A stretch of 64,000 nt of DNA from Lewinella sp. LCG006 (lineage in GTDB: Bacteria > Bacteroidota > Bacteroidia > Chitinophagales > Saprospiraceae): positions 62,001 to 126,000 of the forward strand of contig NZ_CP160680.1 of assembly GCF_040784935.1 (NCBI RefSeq). Reading direction: 5' to 3'. How positions within the stretch are numbered: the first letter of the stretch is position 1; each line of letters starts with the position of its first letter. Shown in pieces: positions 26,720-35,483 of the stretch. The position numbers were made by a program, and so were the translations under genes. The notes beneath the pieces were generated by a model, which saw nothing but the letters and a program-made list of their open reading frames with translations, made no database searches and had not been told where the DNA came from.

Positions 26720-27472
26720 TTACTGCAACTGCTGAGTCGCCGCTTCGTAGCCGATTTTAAAGACCTCATCAATACGGTTCATACTGAAAGTACCTACTTC
26801 GTTGAGCTGGTGGGGAGCAATGAGGATATCACAATGAGGGAATTTTTTTTCTGATTGGACAGCCATTCCAATTTTGAATGCGCGCTCCAATACGGCCATC
26901 GAATTGGTCAGTTCCCCCGGTTGAACAACAGGAAGTGGACTAACGTAGGAACCAATGATCGTATCACACAGCGGCAAGAGTGGTTCTACGGGAAAATTAT
27001 TGGTGATGGCTCCATCCGCATAAAAAGTACCCTCAATCTCCACCGGAGAGAGCACCATAGGAAAAGCCGCGGAGGCCAGGACCTTACGAACCAGAGTGCC
27101 TTCCTTCCAAATTACATTCTTCCCTTTTTCAATATCCGTAGCAGAAACAAAGAGAGTTTTGGTCAGGCTTGCAAAGCTATCGCCCGGCAGATAGGTAGCA
27201 AACAGGTGCTCGAACTTATCCGTATCCAAAATCCCCGGCTTACGGTAGGTATAGTTTTGCCAGGAAAACATGGAAGTTGATTTGAAAAAATGAAGAATTT
27301 CTTCCCAAGAATGCCCCGCCGCATAGAAAGCACCTACGATGGCACCGGCACTCGCACCCGCAATGTATTCAGGAAAAATACCGTGCTCTTCGAGGGCCTT
27401 GATCACCCCGAGATGAGCTATTCCTCGGACGCCACCACCAGAGAGGGCCATCCCGTACTTTTTAGTTTCCAT
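26720..27472 (-). CDS. Patatin-like phospholipase
   Basis: A protein of 250 residues with the full patatin layout: oxyanion loop GGGVRGIAHLG (12-22), nucleophile GASAG (Ser41), and the dyad Asp in ADGAITNNFP. It is a Ser-Asp lipid acyl hydrolase, predicted to be cytoplasmic as no signal peptide is seen. It is similar to the RssA/YlbK type by length. It stands alone between a plus-strand esterase and an AT-rich spacer. The substrate is unknown. Confidence 0.94.
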   Translation of the reverse strand: METKKYGMALSGGGVRGIAHLGVIKALEEHGIFPEYIAGASAGAIVGAFYAAGHSWEEILHFFKSTSMFSWQNYTYRKPGILDTDKFEHLFATYLPGDSFASLTKTLFVSATDIEKGKNVIWKEGTLVRKVLASAAFPMVLSPVEIEGTFYADGAITNNFPVEPLLPLCDTIIGSYVSPLPVVQPGELTNSMAVLERAFKIGMAVQSEKKFPHCDILIAPHQLNEVGTFSMNRIDEVFKIGYEAATQQLQ

Positions 27473-27777
27473 GGGTCATAATATTCGAAAAAACGATACC
27501 AAAGTTATTCACTATAAAAAACATCGTCAAGCAACAACATTAAAAGCCTTATAAAATAAGATATTAAAAAATTGAAAATCAAAGATTTAAAACCAAAAAA
27601 CAAAATAAAACTTCTTATTATCCACAAAAATTGTCCGTGACATTTGAATACAGGCAGCCTAAGTTTGCGCAGTAATCGGGAGAAAAGCAAGTAGACACCT
27701 GGCCAATTATTTTATCGGACTCACCAGATGTCTAGCACCTAAAACCCATTTACTCCATATTCATTAAACCTTGTACT
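27473..27777. other. AT-rich divergent promoter spacer
   Basis: A 305-bp gap before the giant surface protein, with very AT-rich sequence for the first 130 bp. No long hairpin, repeat or ORF stood out. It must hold the start signals of both the patatin gene and the 2421-residue gene. Confidence 0.5.
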
Positions 27778-30700
27778 ATGCGTAAACTACACTTTTTTTT
27801 CATCGCGTTTTTACTCCCACTGTGGATGATGGCGCAAATTACCGTCACCAGTACCGCAGACAGCGGGCCAGGAACGCTGCGACAGGCGGTGATAGACATT
27901 CCTGTCGGCGGAACCATCGACTTCAACGTCGGTGGCCCCATTCTGCTAACTTCCGGGCAAATTAACCTAGAGAAAAACATGACCCTGGATGCTTCTGGGC
28001 CTGGTTTGGTTATCGATGCCAGTGGCAACGGTACTAATCGGATATTTGGCGTTTATGGCAATGCCGTGGTCAATCTGAGAAATATTGAGATGGCCAATGC
28101 GAACTCTCCCGGTGCCTTTGGTGGAGCGATTGAAGTTTCGGTAGCTACGCTTAATGCTGCCAATTGTACTTTTCGTAATAATTCTGGTGGCCCCGGAGGC
28201 GCTGTATCTGTTGGATTTGGTACCGGCAACTTTTTCAATTGTAACTTCATCGACAACAGCGGAACTTTACAGGGCGGAGCGTTAGATATCAATACGAACA
28301 GTACTTCTACCGTTGCGAATTGCCTGTTTTACAATAATCAATCAAGCACCAACGGTGGAGCTATTGCCTTGGTGTTTAGTGCCACAGGCACTATTGTTAA
28401 TAATACGATCAGTGAAAACAGTGCCAGTAATGGCGGTGGAGTTTTTCAAGATGGGAGTGCTGGGGATATCACCCTGTATAACAATATCATTGCCAACAAT
28501 ACGGGTAGTAGCCCGGATTTTGCTCAGCTTGGCCCATCTTTTACTGCCGATAACAATCTGATTGGCGACGCTAATGGTTCAAACATTGCTATAGGCACCA
28601 ATGGCAACATCACGGGTGATCCTCGCTTTGTAAGCCCTGGTGGAGGTAACTACCGGTTGAACGACAACTCTCCCGCCATCAACGCGGGCGACGCCAGCCT
28701 GCTCCCCACTGACATCCTCGATGTAGATGGAGATGGCGCCGGCGAAACGCTGGATGTGGATCTGGACCTGACGGAGCGCATCAAAGTGTGTGCATTGGAT
28801 ATGGGTGCTTTTGAATCCGCCATTAGTGCACTTTACGTCACCAACACCGAAGACAGTGGCCCCGGCTCGCTGCGCGCTGCAATTAATTGTGCCAATGCCG
28901 AGCCCGGCATCGACGACATCTTCTTTGATATTGATGGTGGTGGATCGCATACCATCAATGTTGCCACCGTACTTCCTACCCTTATTGATGATGGTATCAT
29001 CGTTTATGGCACTTCTCAGCCCGGTTATGCGGGTACGCCGCTGATCACCCTTGATGGAGGGGGTACCGCAGAAGATGGTTTCCGCCTGATCGGCGACGGA
29101 CAAGGCGTGCTGGGCATGAAAATTGTCAATTTTCCTGGCCAAGGAATCGGAATGTTTGTCGCCACTAACTTCAATATTTTTGAGTGTATCATCACTGAAA
29201 ATGGTTTCAGTCAAATCTTCTTAGGAGCTGCTCAGTTTGGCAGTATTTCTGAAAATATTCTCAATATTGATGAAAATGGTGTTGCGAACTCGCAGGATGC
29301 TACCGGCATTTGGTTTCAGGAAAGCACCCGTGACATATCTGTTTTCAACAATACGATGGGTGGACTTAATAACAGCTCCACTGGCATCATTACCATGCTG
29401 GGAACAGGTTCCTCCTTTAATATCTTCACCGATAACTTCATCGGCACCAATGCTGCGGGTGACGATTACGGCGGCAACTTTGGAATTTATGTACAGGACG
29501 ATTCCTCTAACCAATTCATAAGAAATACGATCAGTTTCAATCAGACCGGTATTTTCAACCGCTCTGGATCACAGAATAACTTTTATTCTGAGACCAATTT
29601 CTTCTGTAATGAAAATGCCGCTATTGCTATGGAAGGCGGTGGCAACGGTGGCATCCAGCCTCCAGTGATTACGAGTGCGACTCCTGATGCCGTAAGTGGA
29701 ACGGCAGCGCCTAATGCCGTATTACATTTCTATTTTCAGGACAATACCGCTTGCCCTGGAAATACGACCTGCCAGGGTTCCTATATTGGAACACTTACCG
29801 CTGATGGCAGTGGAAACTTTACCGGGCCAGCCATACTTACAGAAGGACAGGTGATCACGGCTACCCAATACGATCCTACTACCCTCAACACCTCCGCCCT
29901 GGCGGACTGTGCGACGGTAATGCCCGACCCCTGTAATCCCGATCTCGACGATCCGACCATAACCCTGTTGGTCAATGACGTAACCATTGAATGTTCCGAG
30001 GGAATTCCCGGAATTCTGGTACCTGGGGTAGACATCATAGCCGCCGACGCTTGTGATGGCGATATTAGTGCTAATATTCAGTATGTAGGCAGTACTTTTG
30101 ATGATCAGGATTGTTCCAACGGTACCATCCAGATCATTACTGACACCTACCGCATCACCGATGCTGCTGGCAACACTGCCGAAGTGCAATGGGTACAGAC
30201 CCGTATTGACACCGAACCGCCGGTATGGGATGATCCTACCCTATCGCTTAGCTTAACGGCCGAATGTGGCGATGATATTGATGCCTTACTGGCCGCTAAC
30301 CTACCCACCGCTACGGATGGTTGTGATCTTACAACGGTAGAAATACTCCTCGATGGTGCGCTGGCTACACCCCTGTGTGGCTTGACCTCAGAAACGACCT
30401 ACTTCTACCAGGCCGTCGATCAGTGTGGCAATGCCAACCCGGATTTCTACACCATTACCGTAACGACAACCGATAATACGGCACCTACTTTTACCTCCGG
30501 ACCTAACCAAAATATCACCGTAGATGTTGACGCTGGCACCTGTGAAGCTGCCGTGATCGGACTTTCTGTAACGGCCACCGATGGCTGTGGCTCCGTAACC
30601 ATCACCAACGATTCGCCATTTGCTACCAACCCCAATGAAGACGCCAGTGGCTTGTATTCTCCGGGAGCTTATGTGATCACCTACACCGCAACGGATGATT

Positions 30701-33700
30701 GTGGCAACGAAGAATTTTACGTGGTGAACCTGACGGTCCTACAACCTGATCCGCCGACCTTTACTGGTCTTCCTGCCACCAACCTTATTATCGTAGAGTG
30801 TGGTGATCCTTTTCCTGATTTTAACATCTCCGCCTTCGATGGTAATGGCAACGATATCAGCAATGATATTTTTAGCGACATTACCATATTAGTTGGTGAC
30901 TGTGCTTTGGGTGAAGCCTTGGAAACTTATGATTTCCTGTATAGCGTGAACGATGCCTGCGGACAAAATGCCTCCGCCAGTTTTACGGTTGAAATCAGAG
31001 ATACCCAGGCGCCGGAGTGGGATAGTCCCAACCTGAACCTCGTCATCGATGCAGAATGTGGCGATGATGTAGACGCCATCCTCGCAGCCAACTTGCCGAC
31101 GGCTACCGATGCTTGTGGAACCACAACCGTTAACTTGGTACTGGCCACCAGCGGGATTACCTGTGGCGGTGGCAATGCCTCCTCGGGCACCTACACCTAC
31201 GAGGCGGTTGACAATTGCGGCAACGCCAATCCTGATCTATTCACCATTACGGTCAACCTGAACGATACCCAGGCACCTTTGCTTTCGGGCGTACCAAATG
31301 ATGTCACCATCGGTTGTGGCGATCCCTACCCTAACGAAGCCGACCTTTTCGCCAACCTCGCTGCCTTTGATGCTTGTGACGGCGACCTTACAGGGCTGAT
31401 CACCATCCTGCCTCCGGGCTTGATTGTAGGTTGTGTGCCTGCGCCAACCATTGAATACAACTACCTCTTCTCGGTGATTGATGCTTGTGGCAACGAAACC
31501 AGTGCAGACTTCACCATTACCGTCATCAACGATCTGACGGTGGACCTCGGCCCTGACCAGAGCGTATGTGGCAACGCCATCACCCTGGATGCAGGCAACC
31601 CTGGCCTGGAATACGAATGGTCAACCGGTGCAATGACGCAAACCATTGACGTAACCATGGCCGGCACCTACTCGGTGACTGTAAGTGGTGGCAACGGCTG
31701 CTGTGCGATTGGTTCCGTAACGGTTACCGGCGGTACTGCCCCTGATGCGATGGCAACCGGCGGTACACTGAGCTGTGCAACGGGTAGTGTACAACTGATG
31801 GGTAGCTCTACTACTCCAGGCGTCAGCTACAGCTGGACGGGACCGAACAACTTTATGAGTGGTGACCAAAACCCATTCGTGACCATGCCCGGCACCTACA
31901 CCCTGACGGTAACTTCTCCGGATGGCTGTACCGCTACTGCTGATGCCGTGGTTGATCAGGATGCGAACGTACCCAACCTGACAGCGATGGGTACCACGAT
32001 TGATTGTGGCCCTGGACCGTTTTTCGTCACGGCGAATTCAACGACCCCAGGCGTAACTTACTTGTGGACAGATCCTGATGGCTTTACCACCACTGATCAA
32101 AACGCAGAGGTATTTACAACCGGAGGAACCTACACCGTAGTGGCTACCGCACCTAACGGCTGTACCGCAACGGCAATGGTTGAGGTGATTCTCAATAATG
32201 CGCCGCCAACCCTTACTGCTCCAGGTGATGCACTGGATTGTGCGACCAGCAGTGTGCAACTGATGGCTACGGGCACCCCTGCCGGAGGTACTTACAGCTG
32301 GACTGGCCCCAACGCCTTTATGTCTAGTGAGCAAAATCCGACGGTAACTTTGGCAGGTGACTACATGGTAACCTATACTGGCACCAATGGCTGTACCGCA
32401 ATGGCTACCGCTACCGTAACCGGCAATACTGACGCCCCCGATGCGATGGCTACTGGTGGCACGTTGAGCTGTGCGACTGGCAATGTGCAACTTATGGGTA
32501 GCTCTACTACCCCCGGCGTAAGCTACAGCTGGACCGGACCCAACAGTTTCATGTCTGGTGATCAGAACCCATTCGTGACCTTGCCCGGAACGTATACCCT
32601 GACGGTAACTGCTCCGAACGGCTGTACGGCTACCGCTGATGCAATCGTGGATCAGGATGCGAATGTACCTGACCTGACGGCAATGGGCACCACGATTGAT
32701 TGTGGCCCCGGACCGTTTTTTGTTACCGCAAATTCAACGACTCCAGGCGTAACCTACTTGTGGACAGATCCTGATGGGTTTACTACCACTGATCAAAATC
32801 CAGAGGTATTTACTACCCTGGGAACCTATACGATTGTGGTTACTGCACCTAACGGCTGTACCGCTACCACCACGGTAGAAGTAACCCAGGACATTGCCGA
32901 ACCCATGATGGTGACCGCTACCGGCGGAACGCTGGATTGTGCTACGGGTACCCTGCAACTGATGGGTAATTCGACTACGCCTGGTGTAACCTACGCCTGG
33001 ACCGGCCCTAACGCCTTCATGTCGAGCGAGCAGAATCCTACAGTGAATACGGCGGGTACTTATACCCTTACCGTAACTGGTACTAATGGCTGTACCGCTA
33101 CAGCTGATGCTGTGGTGATGGACAATCCAGGAGGAGCACCCGTGGCCGCATTTACGGCTGCCACCAACGAATTGCAAGCCAGCTTCACCGACAACTCTAC
33201 CGGAACGCCTAGTGCCTGGGCTTGGGACTTTGGCGACGGAATGAGCTCTACGCAGCAAAACCCGACCCACAATTATATCACTCCGGGCACTTACACGGTT
33301 TGTTTGACCGTCACCAATGATTGTGGCGACAACCAGGTTTGTGAATCCGTAACCGTAGATGTCAGCACTACTGGATTAGTGACCTTCAACATCGGAACCG
33401 TAACCGGCCAACCCGGCGACATTGTAGAGATTCCGGTGAGTGTAGAGAACTTTACCGACATCGTTTCTTTCCAGAAATCGATCCACGTAGCGGACCCTAC
33501 GGTTGCTCGTCTGGTAGGCGTGAACAACTTCAACCTTTCAGAACTCGACAATTCGGACTTTAACCTGGCTAGTGATGAGACCATTACTTCGGTGTGGTTC
33601 AGCGCCACTGGCATTAGTGTAGCGGACGGAGAAGTGATCTACACCATCCAGGTGGAGCTGCTTTCTACCGTTGATGAATGTACCGCTGTGTTTATGGATG

Positions 33701-35043
33701 ACAATCCTACTTTCGTAGAAGTGGGCGCCATCAACGGCGGCTTGGTGGGTGCTGTACCTTACGTACTGAACGGCGGCGAAGCCTGTATCCTCGCGAAAGT
33801 AGACATCCTGGGAAAAGTTTACCGGGAAACCGGTGCACCGCTGGACGAAGTGGTTGTAGATTGTACTGGTCAGCCAGCCACCATAACGGATGTAAACGGC
33901 GACTACGCATTCCTCGACATGACGGCAGGCCAACCTTACACCGTAACGCCTAGCCGCAACACCAACCACGTAGATGGGGTAACAGCCCTGGATTTGGCTT
34001 TGATTCAACGCCACATCCTCAATGTACAGATGCTGGATTCTCCCTACAAGATCATTGCTGCTGACGTAGACGTTTCTGGTCTGGTGAGTGGTATTGACCT
34101 GGTGAAAATCCAACAGTTGATTCTGAACATCACGACGGAATTCCCGGACTTCAACTCCTGGCGTTTTGTGGATCAGGAATACACCTTCCTGAACCCTGCC
34201 AACCCGCTACAGGAAGCCTTCCCCGAAGAGATTGACTTTGTGAGTCTCGACCGCGATACCATGGGCAACGATTTCATTGCCATGAAACTGGGAGACGTGA
34301 ACAACACCGCCATGGGATTACAAGAACCCAACGGCGGCAACCTCAACCTGGTGATCACGGAAACGACCGATGCCAATGGGGACTTGTTGATCAGCTTCCG
34401 TTCGGCGGAACACACGGCGATTTCTGCCTACCAATTTGACATCTGGTTTGACCAGTACCAAATGCAGTTCGCAGAAGTGATTCCTGGTGCTTTACCAGGC
34501 TTGAACTCCACCTTCTTTGGCCGTAATCGCCTGGACGAAGGCTTGATCACTACCCTGTGGTACGATCCTACCGCGCAAGTAGACGGTTGGGAACTGGAGG
34601 CCGATGAGGTACTCTTCACCCTGAAGTTTGCAGCGTCGAACATCAGCACCCGCATGGAAGAACGCATTCAGACGAATGTGGCGACGATGCGCTCGGCCGG
34701 CTACACCAACACTGGTGAAGCCCTGGATATCCAGACGGATTACCGCTCTGAGGTAACTTCGACGAGTAATCCGGTAGAGAAAACGGTATCCGTGGATGCA
34801 CTACAGCCGAACCCATTCGTAGCGGAAGCTACCCTGAAGTTCTTCCTGTCAGAAGGAGCGGATGTGGATGTCCAGTTGCTGGATATCAGCGGCAAGCAGA
34901 TTATACGCCAAGGAGCTTACTACCCTGCCGGGCAGCAGCGCTTGCAGTTGGATGGTCGTGATTTGCCAGCAGCGGGTATGTATTACCTGGTCTTCAAGGC
35001 CGGAGCGTTTACCACTACGCAAAAGGTGGTTTTACAGCGATAA
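27778..35043 (+). CDS. Giant T9SS surface protein: beta-helix, HYR, Ig, PKD, cohesin-like and dockerin-like domains
   Basis: A protein of 2421 residues. A signal peptide ends at MMAQ (20). Two right-handed beta-helix blocks lie at about 22-330 and 350-625 (TSTADSGPGTLRQAV and TNTEDSGPGSLRAAI openings). HYR-like domains cover about 720-1250, with two copies of a segment containing AECGDD.DA.LAANLPTATD. Ig-like repeats lie at about 1320-1780 with a 232-residue higher-order period. A PKD domain follows (1784-1864, WDFGDGMSS). A cohesin-like domain is at 1867-1990 (GQPGDIVEIPVSVENFTDIVSF), a short regulatory-like fold, and a dockerin-like pair at 2063-2118 (GVTALDLALIQRHIL, SGIDLVKIQQLIL). The C-terminus is a T9SS type A domain (LQPNPFVAEATL to VVLQR). 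It probably forms part of the cell-surface matrix. It is followed by a strong terminator. Confidence 0.93.
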   Translation: MRKLHFFFIAFLLPLWMMAQITVTSTADSGPGTLRQAVIDIPVGGTIDFNVGGPILLTSGQINLEKNMTLDASGPGLVIDASGNGTNRIFGVYGNAVVNLRNIEMANANSPGAFGGAIEVSVATLNAANCTFRNNSGGPGGAVSVGFGTGNFFNCNFIDNSGTLQGGALDINTNSTSTVANCLFYNNQSSTNGGAIALVFSATGTIVNNTISENSASNGGGVFQDGSAGDITLYNNIIANNTGSSPDFAQLGPSFTADNNLIGDANGSNIAIGTNGNITGDPRFVSPGGGNYRLNDNSPAINAGDASLLPTDILDVDGDGAGETLDVDLDLTERIKVCALDMGAFESAISALYVTNTEDSGPGSLRAAINCANAEPGIDDIFFDIDGGGSHTINVATVLPTLIDDGIIVYGTSQPGYAGTPLITLDGGGTAEDGFRLIGDGQGVLGMKIVNFPGQGIGMFVATNFNIFECIITENGFSQIFLGAAQFGSISENILNIDENGVANSQDATGIWFQESTRDISVFNNTMGGLNNSSTGIITMLGTGSSFNIFTDNFIGTNAAGDDYGGNFGIYVQDDSSNQFIRNTISFNQTGIFNRSGSQNNFYSETNFFCNENAAIAMEGGGNGGIQPPVITSATPDAVSGTAAPNAVLHFYFQDNTACPGNTTCQGSYIGTLTADGSGNFTGPAILTEGQVITATQYDPTTLNTSALADCATVMPDPCNPDLDDPTITLLVNDVTIECSEGIPGILVPGVDIIAADACDGDISANIQYVGSTFDDQDCSNGTIQIITDTYRITDAAGNTAEVQWVQTRIDTEPPVWDDPTLSLSLTAECGDDIDALLAANLPTATDGCDLTTVEILLDGALATPLCGLTSETTYFYQAVDQCGNANPDFYTITVTTTDNTAPTFTSGPNQNITVDVDAGTCEAAVIGLSVTATDGCGSVTITNDSPFATNPNEDASGLYSPGAYVITYTATDDCGNEEFYVVNLTVLQPDPPTFTGLPATNLIIVECGDPFPDFNISAFDGNGNDISNDIFSDITILVGDCALGEALETYDFLYSVNDACGQNASASFTVEIRDTQAPEWDSPNLNLVIDAECGDDVDAILAANLPTATDACGTTTVNLVLATSGITCGGGNASSGTYTYEAVDNCGNANPDLFTITVNLNDTQAPLLSGVPNDVTIGCGDPYPNEADLFANLAAFDACDGDLTGLITILPPGLIVGCVPAPTIEYNYLFSVIDACGNETSADFTITVINDLTVDLGPDQSVCGNAITLDAGNPGLEYEWSTGAMTQTIDVTMAGTYSVTVSGGNGCCAIGSVTVTGGTAPDAMATGGTLSCATGSVQLMGSSTTPGVSYSWTGPNNFMSGDQNPFVTMPGTYTLTVTSPDGCTATADAVVDQDANVPNLTAMGTTIDCGPGPFFVTANSTTPGVTYLWTDPDGFTTTDQNAEVFTTGGTYTVVATAPNGCTATAMVEVILNNAPPTLTAPGDALDCATSSVQLMATGTPAGGTYSWTGPNAFMSSEQNPTVTLAGDYMVTYTGTNGCTAMATATVTGNTDAPDAMATGGTLSCATGNVQLMGSSTTPGVSYSWTGPNSFMSGDQNPFVTLPGTYTLTVTAPNGCTATADAIVDQDANVPDLTAMGTTIDCGPGPFFVTANSTTPGVTYLWTDPDGFTTTDQNPEVFTTLGTYTIVVTAPNGCTATTTVEVTQDIAEPMMVTATGGTLDCATGTLQLMGNSTTPGVTYAWTGPNAFMSSEQNPTVNTAGTYTLTVTGTNGCTATADAVVMDNPGGAPVAAFTAATNELQASFTDNSTGTPSAWAWDFGDGMSSTQQNPTHNYITPGTYTVCLTVTNDCGDNQVCESVTVDVSTTGLVTFNIGTVTGQPGDIVEIPVSVENFTDIVSFQKSIHVADPTVARLVGVNNFNLSELDNSDFNLASDETITSVWFSATGISVADGEVIYTIQVELLSTVDECTAVFMDDNPTFVEVGAINGGLVGAVPYVLNGGEACILAKVDILGKVYRETGAPLDEVVVDCTGQPATITDVNGDYAFLDMTAGQPYTVTPSRNTNHVDGVTALDLALIQRHILNVQMLDSPYKIIAADVDVSGLVSGIDLVKIQQLILNITTEFPDFNSWRFVDQEYTFLNPANPLQEAFPEEIDFVSLDRDTMGNDFIAMKLGDVNNTAMGLQEPNGGNLNLVITETTDANGDLLISFRSAEHTAISAYQFDIWFDQYQMQFAEVIPGALPGLNSTFFGRNRLDEGLITTLWYDPTAQVDGWELEADEVLFTLKFAASNISTRMEERIQTNVATMRSAGYTNTGEALDIQTDYRSEVTSTSNPVEKTVSVDALQPNPFVAEATLKFFLSEGADVDVQLLDISGKQIIRQGAYYPAGQQRLQLDGRDLPAAGMYYLVFKAGAFTTTQKVVLQR
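31738..33120 (+). repeat. Higher-order tandem repeat of 696 bp inside the giant surface gene
   Basis: The segment starting gcccctgatgcgatgg at 31738 restarts at 32434 with few changes. It gives a 696-bp (232-residue) unit made of three Ig-like domains of about 77 residues, each with a WTGPN or WTDPDGF core. The second unit runs to about 33120, with its final domain diverged. Confidence 0.8.
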
Positions 35044-35061
35044 AATTGGATCTTTTGGAGG

Positions 35062-35097
35062 TTCCCGCCGGCTTGTTCCGGCGGGAAATCTCTTTTT
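35062..35097 (+). terminator. Strong terminator after the giant surface gene
   Basis: A 10-bp GC-rich stem (ttcccgccgg with ccggcgggaa, loop cttgtt) followed by atctctttttt, 19 bp after the stop codon. Confidence 0.93.
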
Positions 35098-35125
35098 TCA
35101 TGCCGTAGTTTGGAGTTTTCATTGG

Positions 35126-35331
35126 CCGCAGACCTGCCTGCCCGCAAGCTGGTCTTGCAGGCAGGGGCACGGAGGTTTTTTTGCCACAGAGACACGAAAG
35201 CACGGAAAAGCACGGAAGTTTTTTTGCCGCAGAGGCGCGGAGGCGCGGAGTTTTTTGGGTTGCTACCGAGACACTGTTTTTCCCGCAGACCCACCTGCCA
35301 GCAAGCTGGCCTTGCAGGCAGGGGCACGGAG
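35126..35331. repeat. Pair of 49-bp direct repeats with palindromic core
   Basis: ccgcagacc-started units at 35126-35174 and 35283-35331 differ at 4 of 49 positions. Each has a gcaagctgg...cttgc core forming a hairpin and ends in gcaggcaggggcacggag. Between them are copies of ttttttgccacagagacac- and ttttttgccgcagaggcgc-like sequence. Several long antisense frames here are by-products of the repeats. Confidence 0.7.
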
Positions 35332-35348
35332 ATACCGCGTTTTTTTTT

Positions 35349-35419
35349 AGACACTAAGACACTAAAACACGGAAAAGTACGGAAAATCTCTTTTGTGAAA
35401 TTTAGTGCTTTAGTGGCTA
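35349..35419. repeat. Interspersed inverted repeat, gccaca family (degenerate copy)
   Basis: The left part agacactaagacactaaaa (35349 on) mirrors gtgctttagtggcta (35405-35419) imperfectly, with cacgg and gtgaaa near the centre. It is related to copies at 22880, 38096 and 52081. The stretch 35044-35483 has no credible gene. Confidence 0.5.
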
Positions 35420-35483
35420 ACCGATGTTTTTCACTAGAAAATCCTCCAAAGTTTGCAAAATAAGTATTCAAAATCATCCCCCA

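Noticed and set aside
31621-33270. Long minus-strand frames opposite the giant surface gene
   Set aside because: They are mirror frames produced by the repetitive Ig-coding sequence on the plus strand.
34862-35477. Several 60-160 codon frames on both strands around the 35-kb spacer
   Set aside because: They overlap the end of the giant gene or arise from direct repeats. No family-like sequence or signal peptide.
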